A stretch of 64,000 nt of DNA from Curtobacterium sp. PhB115 (GTDB taxonomy: Bacteria; Actinomycetota; Actinomycetes; Actinomycetales; Microbacteriaceae), in the NCBI RefSeq assembly GCF_003752025.1, contig NZ_RJKR01000005.1, forward strand, positions 1 through 64,000, given 5' to 3'. The notes beneath the pieces were generated by a model. It made no database searches, had not been told where the DNA came from, and worked only from the letters and a program-made list of their open reading frames with translations. A program made the position numbers and the translations under genes. This document shows positions 7,653 to 16,475 of the stretch, piece after piece (positions within the stretch are counted from its first letter, which is position 1; the number at the start of each line of letters is the position of its first letter).

Positions 7653-9212
7653 ATGACGGTGGTGTCGATCGGTGCGTGGCGGTTCACCCTGCGCGGCGCC
7701 GAGCTCGCCGACATCGTGTACGACGACGGTGTCGCATCCACCCGCGCTCCGGTGCTGCGCGCGATCCGGTTCGTGACGCGCGACCAGGACTGGCGCACCG
7801 CGGACGACACCGAGGTCGGACGGACGCTGTCGTCCGTCACGGCCACCGGCGGGACCCTCCGACTCGAGGCCAGCAGCCGGTACGACGGCGTCGAGGTCCT
7901 GCGGTACGTCCTCGTCGTCACCGTCGACGGCCCCACCATCCACGTGGACGCGGTCGGCACCACGACGACGCCGTTCCGACGCAGCCGCATCGGCTTGGTG
8001 GTGCTGCACCCACCCACCCTGGCCGGCGTGCCGTTCACCGCCCGGCACCCGTCCGGTGACACCACCGAGACCGTGTTCCCCACGTGGATCGCCCCGCACC
8101 AGCCCGCCGCCGACCTCGCCGGCCTGCGCTGGACGACGGGCCGGACCGCGCTGTCGCTCGACCTGGCCGGTGACGTGTTCGAGATGGAGGACCAGCGCAA
8201 CTGGACCGACGCCTCGTACAAGACGTACTCGACGCCGCTGTCGGAACCGTTCCCGGTCGCGCTCGACGCCGGCTCCGTCGTCCGCCAGTCGCTCACGCTG
8301 CGCGCGACGACGGACACCCGGCCGGGAGGCACGGCCTCCCCCGCCCCGGACCGCACGTTCCTGGACCGGCCGGCTCCCACCGCCGTGGTCACCCCGCCGC
8401 CGACGCTCCAGCTCCTCGCCGCCTCGGCCCCGGCCGCTGCGCGCCCGCCGGACGACGACGACGGCCCGCTCGGGGCCGTGCCGATCCTGGTCGAGCCGGT
8501 CCTGGGCGACCCGAACGTCCGGGCGGTGCTCGCCTCCGCTCGGCTGGACGCCGGCGGGGCGCCGCTCGACGTCCGGTTCGTCACCGACGACCCCGACCTG
8601 CTGCGTGCCGCGATCGACGACGTGCTCGAGCACGGACCGATCGTCCGTGTCGGCGCGGTCGACCCCGCGACCCACGTGACGACCCCGGCGCTGCAGCGAG
8701 TGCTGCGCGAGGCCGCTGACGCTGCGGGCGCCCTGGAGGTCGTCGGGGGCACGCGCGCGCACTTCACCGAACTGAACCGGACCGTCGACCTGTTCCGCGA
8801 CTGGGACGGGCCCCTGACGTTCAGCGTGACGCCGCAGATGCACGACCGGTCGCCCGAACAGGTGACCGAGTCGATCCGGATGCAGCGCTGGGTGGTGAGC
8901 AGTGCCTCCCGGCTGGCCGCCGGCAGGGCGCTGCACGTCGGACCGGTGACGCTGCGGCCACGGTTCAACGCCGTGGCGACGTCTGCGCGACCGGTCGTGA
9001 CCGACGCGACGACGGATGCCGGGTACGGCCCGCAGTTCGTGCCGGACGCGACGGACCCGGAGCAGCACTCGTCGGCCGCGGCGGCCTGGTTCGCCGCGTC
9101 GGTCGAGGCGCTCAGCGTGCCGGGCGTCGCCTCGATCACGCTCGCCGAGGCGTGGGGCGCACGAGGAACGCCCCGCCGGAAGGGGGTCGGCGGGGCGTTC
9201 CGGTCTGGGTGA
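7653..9212 (+). CDS. apnL: Putative D-apionate lactonase (ApnL-like)
   Basis: The 519-residue product has an N-terminal beta-rich half (to about residue 230), a Pro/Ala linker, and a C-terminal half with a TIM-barrel rhythm. Motifs I associate with the D-apionate lactonase family are GGTRAHFTELNR (about 363), FSVTPQMH (about 390) and VTLRPRFN (about 432). The enzyme would open D-apiono-lactone to D-apionate in the cytoplasm; no signal peptide is present. Neighbours encode the remaining steps from D-apionate to erythrose 4-phosphate, and its promoter carries the same operator as that operon. The last 16 codons coincide with a strong hairpin, so the C-terminal tail may be non-essential. The family call comes from memory and context. 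Confidence 0.6.
   Translation: MTVVSIGAWRFTLRGAELADIVYDDGVASTRAPVLRAIRFVTRDQDWRTADDTEVGRTLSSVTATGGTLRLEASSRYDGVEVLRYVLVVTVDGPTIHVDAVGTTTTPFRRSRIGLVVLHPPTLAGVPFTARHPSGDTTETVFPTWIAPHQPAADLAGLRWTTGRTALSLDLAGDVFEMEDQRNWTDASYKTYSTPLSEPFPVALDAGSVVRQSLTLRATTDTRPGGTASPAPDRTFLDRPAPTAVVTPPPTLQLLAASAPAAARPPDDDDGPLGAVPILVEPVLGDPNVRAVLASARLDAGGAPLDVRFVTDDPDLLRAAIDDVLEHGPIVRVGAVDPATHVTTPALQRVLREAADAAGALEVVGGTRAHFTELNRTVDLFRDWDGPLTFSVTPQMHDRSPEQVTESIRMQRWVVSSASRLAAGRALHVGPVTLRPRFNAVATSARPVVTDATTDAGYGPQFVPDATDPEQHSSAAAAWFAASVEALSVPGVASITLAEAWGARGTPRRKGVGGAFRSG
9165..9201. terminator. Terminator hairpin embedded in the 3' end of the lactonase CDS
   Basis: GGAACGCCCCGCC (9165-9177) pairs perfectly with GGCGGGGCGTTCC (9189-9201) across an 11-nt loop. 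It lies inside the reading frame, ending 11 nt before the stop, and 31 nt from the convergent apnO-like stop at 9232, so it can end transcription in both directions. Confidence 0.7.
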
Positions 9213-9231
9213 CGTCAGTCGCTGGTACCGA

Positions 9232-10149
9232 TCAGCGGCGGACGGCGTCGATCTTCAGCATCTTGGCGATGACGCTGTCGAGCTCGCTGTCGTCGAAGAC
9301 CTGCTTCCAGTCCTCCTTGATGAGCTTCTCGCGGCCGTAGCCCATCGCGATGTGGCAAGCGTCCGAGAACGGGTTCGAGCCGCGGAGGCCGTTCGTCAGC
9401 GCGATCCACGTGTGGCCGTAGAGCATGGCGCGGGCGGCCTCGCGGGGCACGCCGACACCGGTGACGGTCTCCTCGAGGGCGTCGTTGAGGAAGTCGCCGA
9501 TCATGCAGGCGATGGTCTCGACCAGGGTCGGCTCGAGGACGGCGAGCTGCTTGACGGTGACCCAGTGCACCTGGATGACGGGTGCGTACATGGTGGTGAT
9601 GACGGCCTCGGCGATCGCCTTGGCACGGTCCCCCTCGTCGCCGAGCGACTCGGATGCGTCGAAGGCTGCGATGACCTCCTGCGGGGCGGCGATGCCACCG
9701 AAGGTGTCGTCCCACTCGGCCTTGGTGGTGCGCTCGAGGAACACCGACGGGTGGCACGGGTGCGCCACGGCGTAGTGGATGTCCTCGCGCTTGGCGAGCA
9801 GGCCCGCGTAGGCGGCGGCCGGGTCGAGCGTCAGGATGCTGGCACCCGACTTCATGACCGGGACGAGCTGCTCCGAGATGCTGCCGAGCAGGACGTCCGG
9901 CACGGCCAGGATGACCACGTCGGCGACCTTCGCGGCGTCGAGGCTGTCGGTGAGTGACCGGCCGAGGGCCTGGATGCGCTCCTGGCCGGCGGGCGAGGCC
10001 TCGCTGTAGAGCGTCGTGTACTCGCTCTTCGCGAAGTTGTTCGAGACGCGGGTGCCCATCTTGCCGCCGGCACCGATCACGGCGACGGTGACGTCGGCCG
10101 TGCCGGATCCGGCAGCGACGGTGTGGGTGGTGGTGACGGTGTCGGTCAT
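9232..10149 (-). CDS. apnO: Putative D-apionate oxidoisomerase (phosphogluconate dehydrogenase C-terminal-like)
   Basis: An N-terminal Rossmann fold (VTVAVIGAGGKMG, about residues 20-32) is followed by a helical domain similar to the C-terminal part of 6-phosphogluconate dehydrogenases. Motifs such as AHPCHPSVF, VHWVTVKQLAVLEPT and GHTWIALTNGLRGSNPFSDA are characteristic. In the described pathway ApnO converts D-apionate to 3-oxo-isoapionate with NAD. The ATG at 10149 has an AGGA site and overlaps the upstream gene's stop by 4 nt. It is the last gene of a six-gene minus-strand operon. The fold is clear; the substrate follows from context. Confidence 0.7.
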   Translation of the reverse strand: MTDTVTTTHTVAAGSGTADVTVAVIGAGGKMGTRVSNNFAKSEYTTLYSEASPAGQERIQALGRSLTDSLDAAKVADVVILAVPDVLLGSISEQLVPVMKSGASILTLDPAAAYAGLLAKREDIHYAVAHPCHPSVFLERTTKAEWDDTFGGIAAPQEVIAAFDASESLGDEGDRAKAIAEAVITTMYAPVIQVHWVTVKQLAVLEPTLVETIACMIGDFLNDALEETVTGVGVPREAARAMLYGHTWIALTNGLRGSNPFSDACHIAMGYGREKLIKEDWKQVFDDSELDSVIAKMLKIDAVRR

Positions 10150-10991
10150 GATTCCTTGCTCCTGGTGTACTCGATGGTGTGTTCGGTCCACGCCGCCTCG
10201 ATGCGGGTGGTGGTCTGTGCGGGTGTCTCGCCGGGCAGCGGTTCGGCACCGGCGTGCTCGTCCTGCCAGGGCAGCCAGAACTCGATCACGCGGTTGATCC
10301 CGCGGGGGTCGGGCTCGATCGCGGCGCGGATGCTGTCGTGGTCGACGACCCCGGTGCCGATCGGGACGCCGGTGTACTGGAACCCGACCCACCCCGGCGA
10401 CCGGGTGAACCCGGAGTCCTTCACGTGCCAGTTGACGACGTGCGGGCCGGTCATCGCGACGACGTCGGCCGGGTGCTCGAGCCGCGCGACGGTGTTCGCC
10501 GGGTCGAGGCAGATGCCGAGGTGGTCGGAGCCGATCGCCTGCACCACGGCGACGAGGTCCGCCGTGGCGACGACCTCGTACGTCTCCAGTGCGAGGGTCA
10601 CGCCGGCTGCTTCGTACGCGGGCAGCGCCTGCCGGAGACGCCGTTCGGTCTCGGCGGCGTCGGGCTGGTCGTCGCCGCTCGTCCACATGGACCGGACGAG
10701 CGTCGCGCCGAGCGCCTCGGCGATGTGCAGGTACCGAGCGAGGTGCTCCGGTGCCGTGCCACGGGTGCCGACCTCGAGGGTGAGCCCGAGGTCGTCGGCG
10801 AGGGCACGGATCGCTGCGAGCCGTTCATCCGATGCGCTGTCGAGCGGCAGGTGGTCGCAGATCTGGAACAGGTCGACGCCGTCGTGGGCCGCGGCGTCGC
10901 GCAGCGCGTCGTCGAGGGACAGCGGCGACGGGACCCGGTCGGACATCCGCCAGAAGTAGGCGTAGGTGGAGAGGCCGAGCAGGGAGGTCAT
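10146..10991 (-). CDS. oiaC: Putative 3-oxo-isoapionate decarboxylase (xylose isomerase-like TIM barrel)
   Basis: The 281-residue protein is a TIM barrel of the sugar phosphate isomerase/epimerase (AP endonuclease 2) superfamily. Metal-ligand type positions are seen in LALETYEV (Glu), CLDPAN (Asp), VNWHVKD (His) and VIEFWLP (Glu). In the D-apionate pathway OiaC decarboxylates 3-oxo-isoapionate to L-erythrulose, which the next three gene products would use. It overlaps its neighbours by 4 nt on both sides, so the proteins are probably made in fixed ratios. An isomerase or epimerase role cannot be excluded from sequence alone. Confidence 0.65.
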   Translation of the reverse strand: MTSLLGLSTYAYFWRMSDRVPSPLSLDDALRDAAAHDGVDLFQICDHLPLDSASDERLAAIRALADDLGLTLEVGTRGTAPEHLARYLHIAEALGATLVRSMWTSGDDQPDAAETERRLRQALPAYEAAGVTLALETYEVVATADLVAVVQAIGSDHLGICLDPANTVARLEHPADVVAMTGPHVVNWHVKDSGFTRSPGWVGFQYTGVPIGTGVVDHDSIRAAIEPDPRGINRVIEFWLPWQDEHAGAEPLPGETPAQTTTRIEAAWTEHTIEYTRSKES

Positions 10992-11797
10992 GCTGCCTCC
11001 CCCTGCCCGGCCAGTTCGTGGGCTTCGTCGAGGATCGCGCGGACTGCTTCCGGGTCGTGGGCGAAGCGTCCGAGGAACAGGCCGCCGATGCGACCCTTCC
11101 CCCGGGTCAGCAGCCCCGGTCCGGCACTGCCGCCGTAGATCACGACGGATCCGGCGAGCTCCGGACGGGTCGCCAGGTGCTGCTCGATGCCGGCCAGGAC
11201 CGCGACGATGTGGTCGTCGGGTGCGGGTTGCGGCGCGCCGATCGCCCACACCGGCTCGTAGGCGGCGATCACGGGGCCGGCGAGGCCGTCGGCGACTGCC
11301 GTCGCGACGAAGCGGTCGAGCTGCGCGGTGACCTCGGCGACGGCCGCGGTCGTGTCGCCGTCCGCTGCACGGTCGGTCTCACCGATGCAGATGAGGGGAC
11401 GCAGGCCGTTGCGGAAGGCTGCGTGCACCTTGCCGGCGATGTCCTGGTCGGACTCGTGGAACAGGGAGCGACGCTCGGCGTGCGCGATCTCGACCAGGTC
11501 GACCCCGACCTCGCGGAGTTCGCGGCCGGACACCTCACCGGTGAAGGCACCCTCGTCGGCCCACGCCAGGTCCTGCGCACCGAGGAGCACCGGGGTGCGC
11601 TCGAGCACGGCGTGCACCGGCACGAGCGACGGGAACGTCGGGACGACGAAGAGCTCGACCTCGCCGGACTGCACCGCCGGGTGGGTCCTGGCGATGTCGG
11701 CCACGGCGGCCGCCCACTCGAGCGTCCGGGCGTGCCCGAAGTACATCTTGAGCGACACCCCGATCGTGATCGGGGCTGCCGCCGTGGTCTCCGGCAT
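10988..11797 (-). CDS. lerI: L-erythrulose 1-phosphate isomerase (triosephosphate isomerase homologue)
   Basis: This is a TIM-like protein of 269 residues with the catalytic set in altered form: Lys in SLKMYF near the N-terminus (NWKMN in true TIM), His in AHAERR, and Glu in YEPVWAIG. The phosphate loop YGGSAGPGL is also present. The SLKMYF variant is typical of EryH/LerI enzymes, which interconvert L-erythrulose 1-phosphate and D-erythrulose 4-phosphate. Its place between kinase, RpiB-like isomerase and decarboxylase genes supports this over a glycolytic role. Start and stop overlap both neighbours. Confidence 0.8.
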   Translation of the reverse strand: MPETTAAAPITIGVSLKMYFGHARTLEWAAAVADIARTHPAVQSGEVELFVVPTFPSLVPVHAVLERTPVLLGAQDLAWADEGAFTGEVSGRELREVGVDLVEIAHAERRSLFHESDQDIAGKVHAAFRNGLRPLICIGETDRAADGDTTAAVAEVTAQLDRFVATAVADGLAGPVIAAYEPVWAIGAPQPAPDDHIVAVLAGIEQHLATRPELAGSVVIYGGSAGPGLLTRGKGRIGGLFLGRFAHDPEAVRAILDEAHELAGQGEAA

Positions 11798-12282
11798 CAG
11801 GCGTCGGTCCCGACCGGGGCCGAGCCGTCGTACTCACAGATGGCCTGGACCTTCTCGGCGCTGGCGCTGGAGGTGTCGAAGGTGTACCCGAGCCACTCCT
11901 TCGCCATCCGGCGGGCGACCTCAATACCGACGACCCGCTGGCCCATGCAGAGCACCTGGGCGTCGTTCGACAGGATCGACCGCTCGACACTGAACGAGTC
12001 GTGCGCCGTGACCGCCCGGATGCCGGGGACCTTGTTCGCCGCGATCGCGACACCGAGCCCGGTGCCGCAGATCAGGATCGCCCGGTCTGCCTCTCCGTTC
12101 GCGACCAGGCGCGCGGCGTCGACGGCCACGTGCGGGTACGCGGTGTGCCCGTCCGCGTCGACACCCACGTCGGTGACGCTGACGACCCGGGGGTCGGCCT
12201 CGAGGTCGCGCTTGATGATCTCCTTGTAGTCGAACCCGGCGTCGTCCGAGCCGACGACGATGCGGAACTGCTGCTCGGTCAT
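11797..12282 (-). CDS. derI: D-erythrulose 4-phosphate isomerase (RpiB/LacAB family)
   Basis: The 161-residue product is a complete RpiB-type isomerase: [16 protein letters not shown] at the N-terminus, the conserved [19 protein letters not shown] segment with the catalytic Cys near residue 72, and [18 protein letters not shown] near the end. EryI/DerI members convert D-erythrulose 4-phosphate to D-erythrose 4-phosphate, which enters the pentose phosphate pathway. Its stop shares a base with the start of the TIM-like gene. Ribose 5-phosphate isomerase activity is the alternative but less likely in this operon. Confidence 0.8.
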   Translation of the reverse strand: MTEQQFRIVVGSDDAGFDYKEIIKRDLEADPRVVSVTDVGVDADGHTAYPHVAVDAARLVANGEADRAILICGTGLGVAIAANKVPGIRAVTAHDSFSVERSILSNDAQVLCMGQRVVGIEVARRMAKEWLGYTFDTSSASAEKVQAICEYDGSAPVGTDA

Positions 12283-12295
12283 GGTGGTGGTCCTC

Positions 12296-14017
12296 TCAGG
12301 AGATCGTGCGGAGCACGGCGGTGGTGATCAGTGCGAACGAGATCGCCCCGGCGTCGGGGGTGCCGACCGCGTCCTCGCCGTGGGTGCGGGCGCGACCCAT
12401 CCGGGGCAGCAGGTCGGCGGTGGCGTCCGCGGCGCTCGTGGACGCGGCGGCCGCGGCGGACCAGGCGGTGGCGAGGTCGTCGCCGGCGGCGATGCGCGCG
12501 GTCAGGACGTCGTCGAAGGGCACGAGGGCGTCGACCATCGTCTTGTCCCCGGGCACGGCGCCGAACGCGAGGATCGCGTCGGTCGCGGCGTGCACGGCCT
12601 GCGCGACGGTGGTGGCCGACGGACGCTGGTCGTCCCCGAGGACGCGACCCAGTGCCTCCAGGGCGGCTCCCCAGATCGCACCGGACGTACCGCCGGCCTT
12701 GTCGGACCAGGCGTCACCAGCGATGGCGAGGACCGACCCGGCGCCGGCGCCGCGGGAGGCGGCGTCCTGGGCGGCGCGGTCGGCGGCGGTCGAACCGCGC
12801 TGCATCCCGATGCCGTGGTCACCGTCACCGGCGACCGCGTCGATGCGGCCGAGCTCGTCGACGTGGTCGTCGATCGTGCCGCGGACGGCCGTGATCGCCT
12901 TCGCGATGCGGACGGCTGACTCCTGCGACTCGGCGCTGCCCGGGGCCACCGGGACCTCGGCGCCCGCTGCGAGCTCCTGCTCGGAGACGCGCTGCTGCGG
13001 GACGGCGCCGCCCTTGCGGTACGCGGGGGCGTCGGCGGGTGCGGCCCAGAGCTCCTCGAGCTCGTCGTCGAGCCAGAACAGCGTGAGCGAGACGCCGGCC
13101 ATGTCGAAGCTCGTGACGAGCTCCCCGACCTCGGGCTGGACGACGACGACACCGGCTGCGTCGAGCTTCCGCTGGACGGCACCGAAGACGACGAAGAGCT
13201 CCTCGTACTTCACCGAGCCGAGGCCGTTGAGGACCGGGACGACGCGCTGGCCGTCCGTTCCGGCGTCCGCGACGTCGGACGGCAGCTCGGACAGGAGCTT
13301 GTCGACCAGCAGGTCCGCCAGGCCGTCGGCGGTGGGGACGTCGGCCTCGCCGATCCCCCGCTCGCCGTGGATGCCCATCCCGATCGCCATCCGGCCCTCG
13401 GGGACGGTGAAGAGCGGTTCGTCCGCACCGGGCAGGGAGCAGCCGGAGAACGCGACGCCGAAGGAGCGTGTCCGGTCGTTGGCGCGGGCGGCGATCGCGG
13501 TGACGGCGTCGAGGTCGTCCCCGCGTTCGGCGGCGGCACCGGCGACCTTGAAGACGCAGAGGTCACCGGCGATGCCGCGACGCTTGTGGGCTTCGGTGCT
13601 CGGGGCGCTCGCGACGTCGTCGGTCACGCGGACCGTCCGGACGTCGATGCCGGCTTCGGTCAGCGCGCGTGCGGCGGCGTCGAAGTTCAGGACGTCGCCG
13701 GCGTAGTTGCCGTAGCTGAGCAGGACGCCGCCACCGTGCTCCGAGGCCTTCGCGACCGCGGTGACCTGCTGGGCGCTGGGGCTGGCGAACAGGTTGCCCA
13801 TCGCGGCACCGGCGGCGAGGCCGTGCCCGACGAGTCCGCCGAAGGCCGGGTAGTGGCCGGAGCCACCACCGACGACCAGAGCGACGGTCCCAGCGGGGCT
13901 GGTGGTCGAGCGAGCGACCCCACCGTGCACCCGGCGGACCCGGTCCCCGTTGGCGGCGACGAAACCGTCGACCATCTCGTCCGCGAAGTCCGCGGGGTCG
14001 TTGAACAGGCGGGTCAT
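12296..14017 (-). CDS. lerK: L-erythrulose kinase (fused DhaK-DhaL, ATP-dependent)
   Basis: The 573-residue protein joins DhaK (about residues 1-340) and DhaL (about 375-573). DhaK shows [12 protein letters not shown] and the substrate-binding His in GIHGERG; DhaL shows the metal-binding [11 protein letters not shown], in which the usual DGDTG is changed, and [13 protein letters not shown]. Such single-chain kinases with the DGDHG variant phosphorylate L-erythrulose in apiose and erythritol pathways. It sits between the importer gene (4-nt overlap) and the two isomerases (13-nt gap). Dihydroxyacetone is a possible side substrate. Confidence 0.8.
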   Translation of the reverse strand: MTRLFNDPADFADEMVDGFVAANGDRVRRVHGGVARSTTSPAGTVALVVGGGSGHYPAFGGLVGHGLAAGAAMGNLFASPSAQQVTAVAKASEHGGGVLLSYGNYAGDVLNFDAAARALTEAGIDVRTVRVTDDVASAPSTEAHKRRGIAGDLCVFKVAGAAAERGDDLDAVTAIAARANDRTRSFGVAFSGCSLPGADEPLFTVPEGRMAIGMGIHGERGIGEADVPTADGLADLLVDKLLSELPSDVADAGTDGQRVVPVLNGLGSVKYEELFVVFGAVQRKLDAAGVVVVQPEVGELVTSFDMAGVSLTLFWLDDELEELWAAPADAPAYRKGGAVPQQRVSEQELAAGAEVPVAPGSAESQESAVRIAKAITAVRGTIDDHVDELGRIDAVAGDGDHGIGMQRGSTAADRAAQDAASRGAGAGSVLAIAGDAWSDKAGGTSGAIWGAALEALGRVLGDDQRPSATTVAQAVHAATDAILAFGAVPGDKTMVDALVPFDDVLTARIAAGDDLATAWSAAAAASTSAADATADLLPRMGRARTHGEDAVGTPDAGAISFALITTAVLRTIS

Positions 14018-15396
14018 GCGGTGGTCTCCTGCGGGGTCGTCGGGGCGTCGGTCACCGCAGCGTCACGCTGCTCGTTTCGCTTGGTGTTCCGGGCGAGCAC
14101 GAACATGAGCACGCTCGACAGGACCATGAAGAAGCCGACGATGAACATCGGGACCTGGTACCCGCCGGTCCACTCGCTGACGGCACCCGTGATGTACGGG
14201 GCGGCGAACCCGCCGAGGTTGCCGATCGTGTTGATGAGCGCGACGCCCGCGGCCGCGGCGGCACCGGTCAGGAACTGCGTCGGCACCGTCCAGAAGTTCG
14301 GCAGGGCCGCGAAGATCGAGCAGGCCGTGACCGCGATGACGGCGATCGTGGCGGCCGGGCTGTTCATGTAGAGCGCGACCGGGATGCTGAGGCCACCGAC
14401 GAGCGCCGGGACCGCGATGTGCCAGACCTTCACGCCACGACGGAAGGCGTCACGCGACCAGAAGTACAGGACGACGGCGGCGGGGACGTACGGGATCGCC
14501 GTGATCAGCCCCTTCTGGAACAGGTCGAACGTGGTGCCGAACTGCTCCTGGAAGCCGTCGATGATCGTGGGGAGGAAGAAGCTCAGTGCGTAGAGGCCGT
14601 AGATGAAGCCGAAGTACACCGCGGCGAGCATCCAGACCCGGCCGGACCCGAAGGCCGCGCGCAGACCGCCCTTGCCGTGCCCGGCCTTCTCCTTGTCCTC
14701 CTTCGCCAGGGCACCCTCGAGCCAGGTCTTCTCGTCCTCGTCGAGCCACTTCGCCTGCGACGGCTTGTCCTTCAGCACGAAGAGGCACAGGACGCCGACG
14801 ATGATCGCCGGGATCGAGACGCACAGGAACATGAAGCGCCAGCCGGCGAGCCCGCCGAGCAGTCCCTCGTGGGTCATCAGCCACCCGGCGAGCGGGGAGC
14901 CGATGACGCTGGTCAGGGGCTGCGCCAGGTAGAACAGCGCGAGCATCTTGCCGCGGTGGCGGGCCGGCACCCAGGTCGACAGGAACAGGATCGCGCCGGG
15001 GAAGAAGCCGGCCTCGGCGATGCCGAGCAGGAAGCGCAGGCCGACGAGCTGCGGGTAGTTCTGCACCCACGTGAAGAGCAGCGAGACGATGCCCCACGTG
15101 ATCATGATGCGGGCGAGCCAGATGCGCGCGCCGAACTTGTGGAGCGCCAGGTTCGAGGGCACCTCGAGCACGAGGTAGCCGATGAAGAACACCCCGGAGG
15201 CGAAGCCGAACTGGGCGGCGGTCAGGCCGAGGTCGGCCTCCATGCCGTTCGGCGCCGCGAACGAGATCGCCGTGCGGTCGAGGAAGTTGATGAAGAACAT
15301 CAGTGCCACGAACGGCACGATGCGGATCGCGATCTTGCGGATGGCCGTCTTCTCGACGACCGAGGTGGGAATGCCTCGCGTGGCGGGGATGTCCAC
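14014..15396 (-). CDS. MFS transporter (anion:cation symporter/phthalate permease type), first gene of the operon
   Basis: About twelve hydrophobic segments and motifs such as NFLDRTAISFAAP, GIAEAGFFPGAILFLSTWVPARHRGK and YLVLEVPSNLALHKFG place it in the ACS family, which imports sugar acids and other organic anions by proton symport. The likely cargo is D-apionate or a related aldonate. GTG at 15396 is chosen for its AGGAG site 7 nt upstream; longer readings would include operator DNA and have no membrane character. It overlaps the kinase gene by 4 nt and its promoter contains the regulator's operator. Confidence 0.82.
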   Translation of the reverse strand: MDIPATRGIPTSVVEKTAIRKIAIRIVPFVALMFFINFLDRTAISFAAPNGMEADLGLTAAQFGFASGVFFIGYLVLEVPSNLALHKFGARIWLARIMITWGIVSLLFTWVQNYPQLVGLRFLLGIAEAGFFPGAILFLSTWVPARHRGKMLALFYLAQPLTSVIGSPLAGWLMTHEGLLGGLAGWRFMFLCVSIPAIIVGVLCLFVLKDKPSQAKWLDEDEKTWLEGALAKEDKEKAGHGKGGLRAAFGSGRVWMLAAVYFGFIYGLYALSFFLPTIIDGFQEQFGTTFDLFQKGLITAIPYVPAAVVLYFWSRDAFRRGVKVWHIAVPALVGGLSIPVALYMNSPAATIAVIAVTACSIFAALPNFWTVPTQFLTGAAAAAGVALINTIGNLGGFAAPYITGAVSEWTGGYQVPMFIVGFFMVLSSVLMFVLARNTKRNEQRDAAVTDAPTTPQETTA

Positions 15397-15504
15397 GATG
15401 ACTCCTGCTCGGTGGGGGTGGTACGTCTCCGTCCCGGGCTGCTGCGCCTGGAGGCCGGGCCGCTGCGCCCGGGTGTGGAGCGGGCGCATCGATGCGCCTG
15501 GTCC

Positions 15505-15570
15505 AGTGTGCGCCGCGGTCGCCAACTTGTCAACCGGTTGACCAACAGGGTCCGGCGCAACCGGTTGACC
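15505..15570. promoter_or_regulatory. Divergent promoter region with two FadR-type operators
   Basis: Two identical copies of CAACCGGTTGACC lie at 15531-15543 and 15558-15570, 27 nt apart. The first is part of a 14-nt perfect palindrome GTCAACCGGTTGAC (15529-15542). On the minus strand TTGACA (15533-15528) and CACACT (15510-15505), 17 nt apart, form a promoter for the MFS operon whose -35 overlaps this palindrome. On the plus strand TACGCT (15577-15582) could serve the regulator gene at 15589. Repression of both directions by the encoded regulator is inferred. Confidence 0.7.
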
Positions 15571-15588
15571 GAACGGTACGCTCACTGC

Positions 15589-16341
15589 ATGCCCGCGTTC
15601 AGCCCGGACGATCCGCTCAACATCCGCCTCGAGCTCGAGTCGGTGCCCGCCGGCTCCCCCGCATCGGAGGTCGCACGGCAGCTCGTCTCCCTGCTCACCG
15701 CCGGGGACCTCGCGCCCGGGTCACGGCTGCCGGCGGAGCGAGTGCTGGCCGAGCGCCTCGGGGTCGGACGGTCCGCGGTCCGCGAAGCCCTCGCCGCGCT
15801 CGAGATCCTCGGCATCGTGCAGATCCGACCGGGCTCCGGCACCTACCTGCGCGGTGGCACGTCCGACCTGCTCCCCACCACGCTGTCGTGGGGACTCATG
15901 CTCGCGTCGAACCGCACCCGAGAGCTCCTGGAGATCCGGTCGTCGCTCGAGCGGACGGTCGCGATCCTCGCCGCGCAGCGCGCCACGCCCGAGCAGGTCG
16001 CCGAGCTCGGCGAGTACCTCGACCGCCAGGAGGCCACACTCGACGACCCTCCGGCCTTCATCGACGCCGACGTGCGGTTCCACGTCCTGCTCGCCCGGGC
16101 GTCGGGGAACGACGTGCTCGCCGACCTGCTGCAGAGCCTCCGGTCGATGCTGAGCGTCTGGGTCGGCCGCCGTGTCCGCACCCGCCAGGCCACCGAGGCC
16201 GCGTACGACGAGCACCGGGCGATCTACGACGCGCTCCGGGCCGGGGACGTGCTCGCCGTGCAGCGTGCGATGGACGAGCACATGGCCACGGCGAGCGCCC
16301 GGATCGAGAACGCCGAGCCGGTGCCCGTCGACGAGGGCTAG
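15589..16341 (+). CDS. FadR-subfamily GntR regulator of the D-apionate regulon
   Basis: Residues about 15-80 form the winged helix (ASEVARQLVSLLTAGDLAPGSRLPAERVLAERLGVGRSAVREALAALEILGIV), followed by an all-helical FCD effector domain. Metal/ligand residues of FCD proteins are seen in DADVRFHVLLARASGND and in DEHRAIYDAL. FCD regulators bind carboxylic sugar acids, which fits a D-apionate or 3-oxo-isoapionate inducer. The gene is divergent from the catabolic operon, and the intergenic region has two operator copies, with a third near the lactonase gene. Confidence 0.85.
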   Translation: MPAFSPDDPLNIRLELESVPAGSPASEVARQLVSLLTAGDLAPGSRLPAERVLAERLGVGRSAVREALAALEILGIVQIRPGSGTYLRGGTSDLLPTTLSWGLMLASNRTRELLEIRSSLERTVAILAAQRATPEQVAELGEYLDRQEATLDDPPAFIDADVRFHVLLARASGNDVLADLLQSLRSMLSVWVGRRVRTRQATEAAYDEHRAIYDALRAGDVLAVQRAMDEHMATASARIENAEPVPVDEG

Positions 16342-16413
16342 CCGAGTCTTCGGGCTGAGCGACAGTTCTCGCGCCCGGAAGCCCGCGAACTGTCGCTGAG
16401 CCCGAAAACTCGG
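16342..16413. terminator. 27-nt-arm inverted repeat between convergent genes
   Basis: Arms 16342-16368 and 16387-16413 match at 26 of 27 positions around an 18-nt loop; the inner part reads TTCGGGCTGAGCGACAGTTC. It starts one base after the regulator's stop and precedes the convergent GT2-AT3 stop at 16476. The remaining 60 nt hold three GGGGCGCC units. A near twin with the same loop length occurs at 48993. Confidence 0.7.
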
Positions 16414-16475
16414 GCCGGCGCCGGGCCCCACCGAGCCGCCGGGGCGCCGGGGCGCCGGGGCGCCGGGCCGCCCGC

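Noticed and set aside
10988..11797. Glycolytic triosephosphate isomerase
   Set aside because: NWKMN is replaced by SLKMYF and the gene is inside a kinase/isomerase catabolic operon, which fits LerI/EryH better.
12306..13706. 466-codon plus-strand frame opposite the erythrulose kinase
   Set aside because: The minus strand encodes an intact DhaK-DhaL kinase; the plus frame has no domain and unnatural Ser/Ala/Arg bias.
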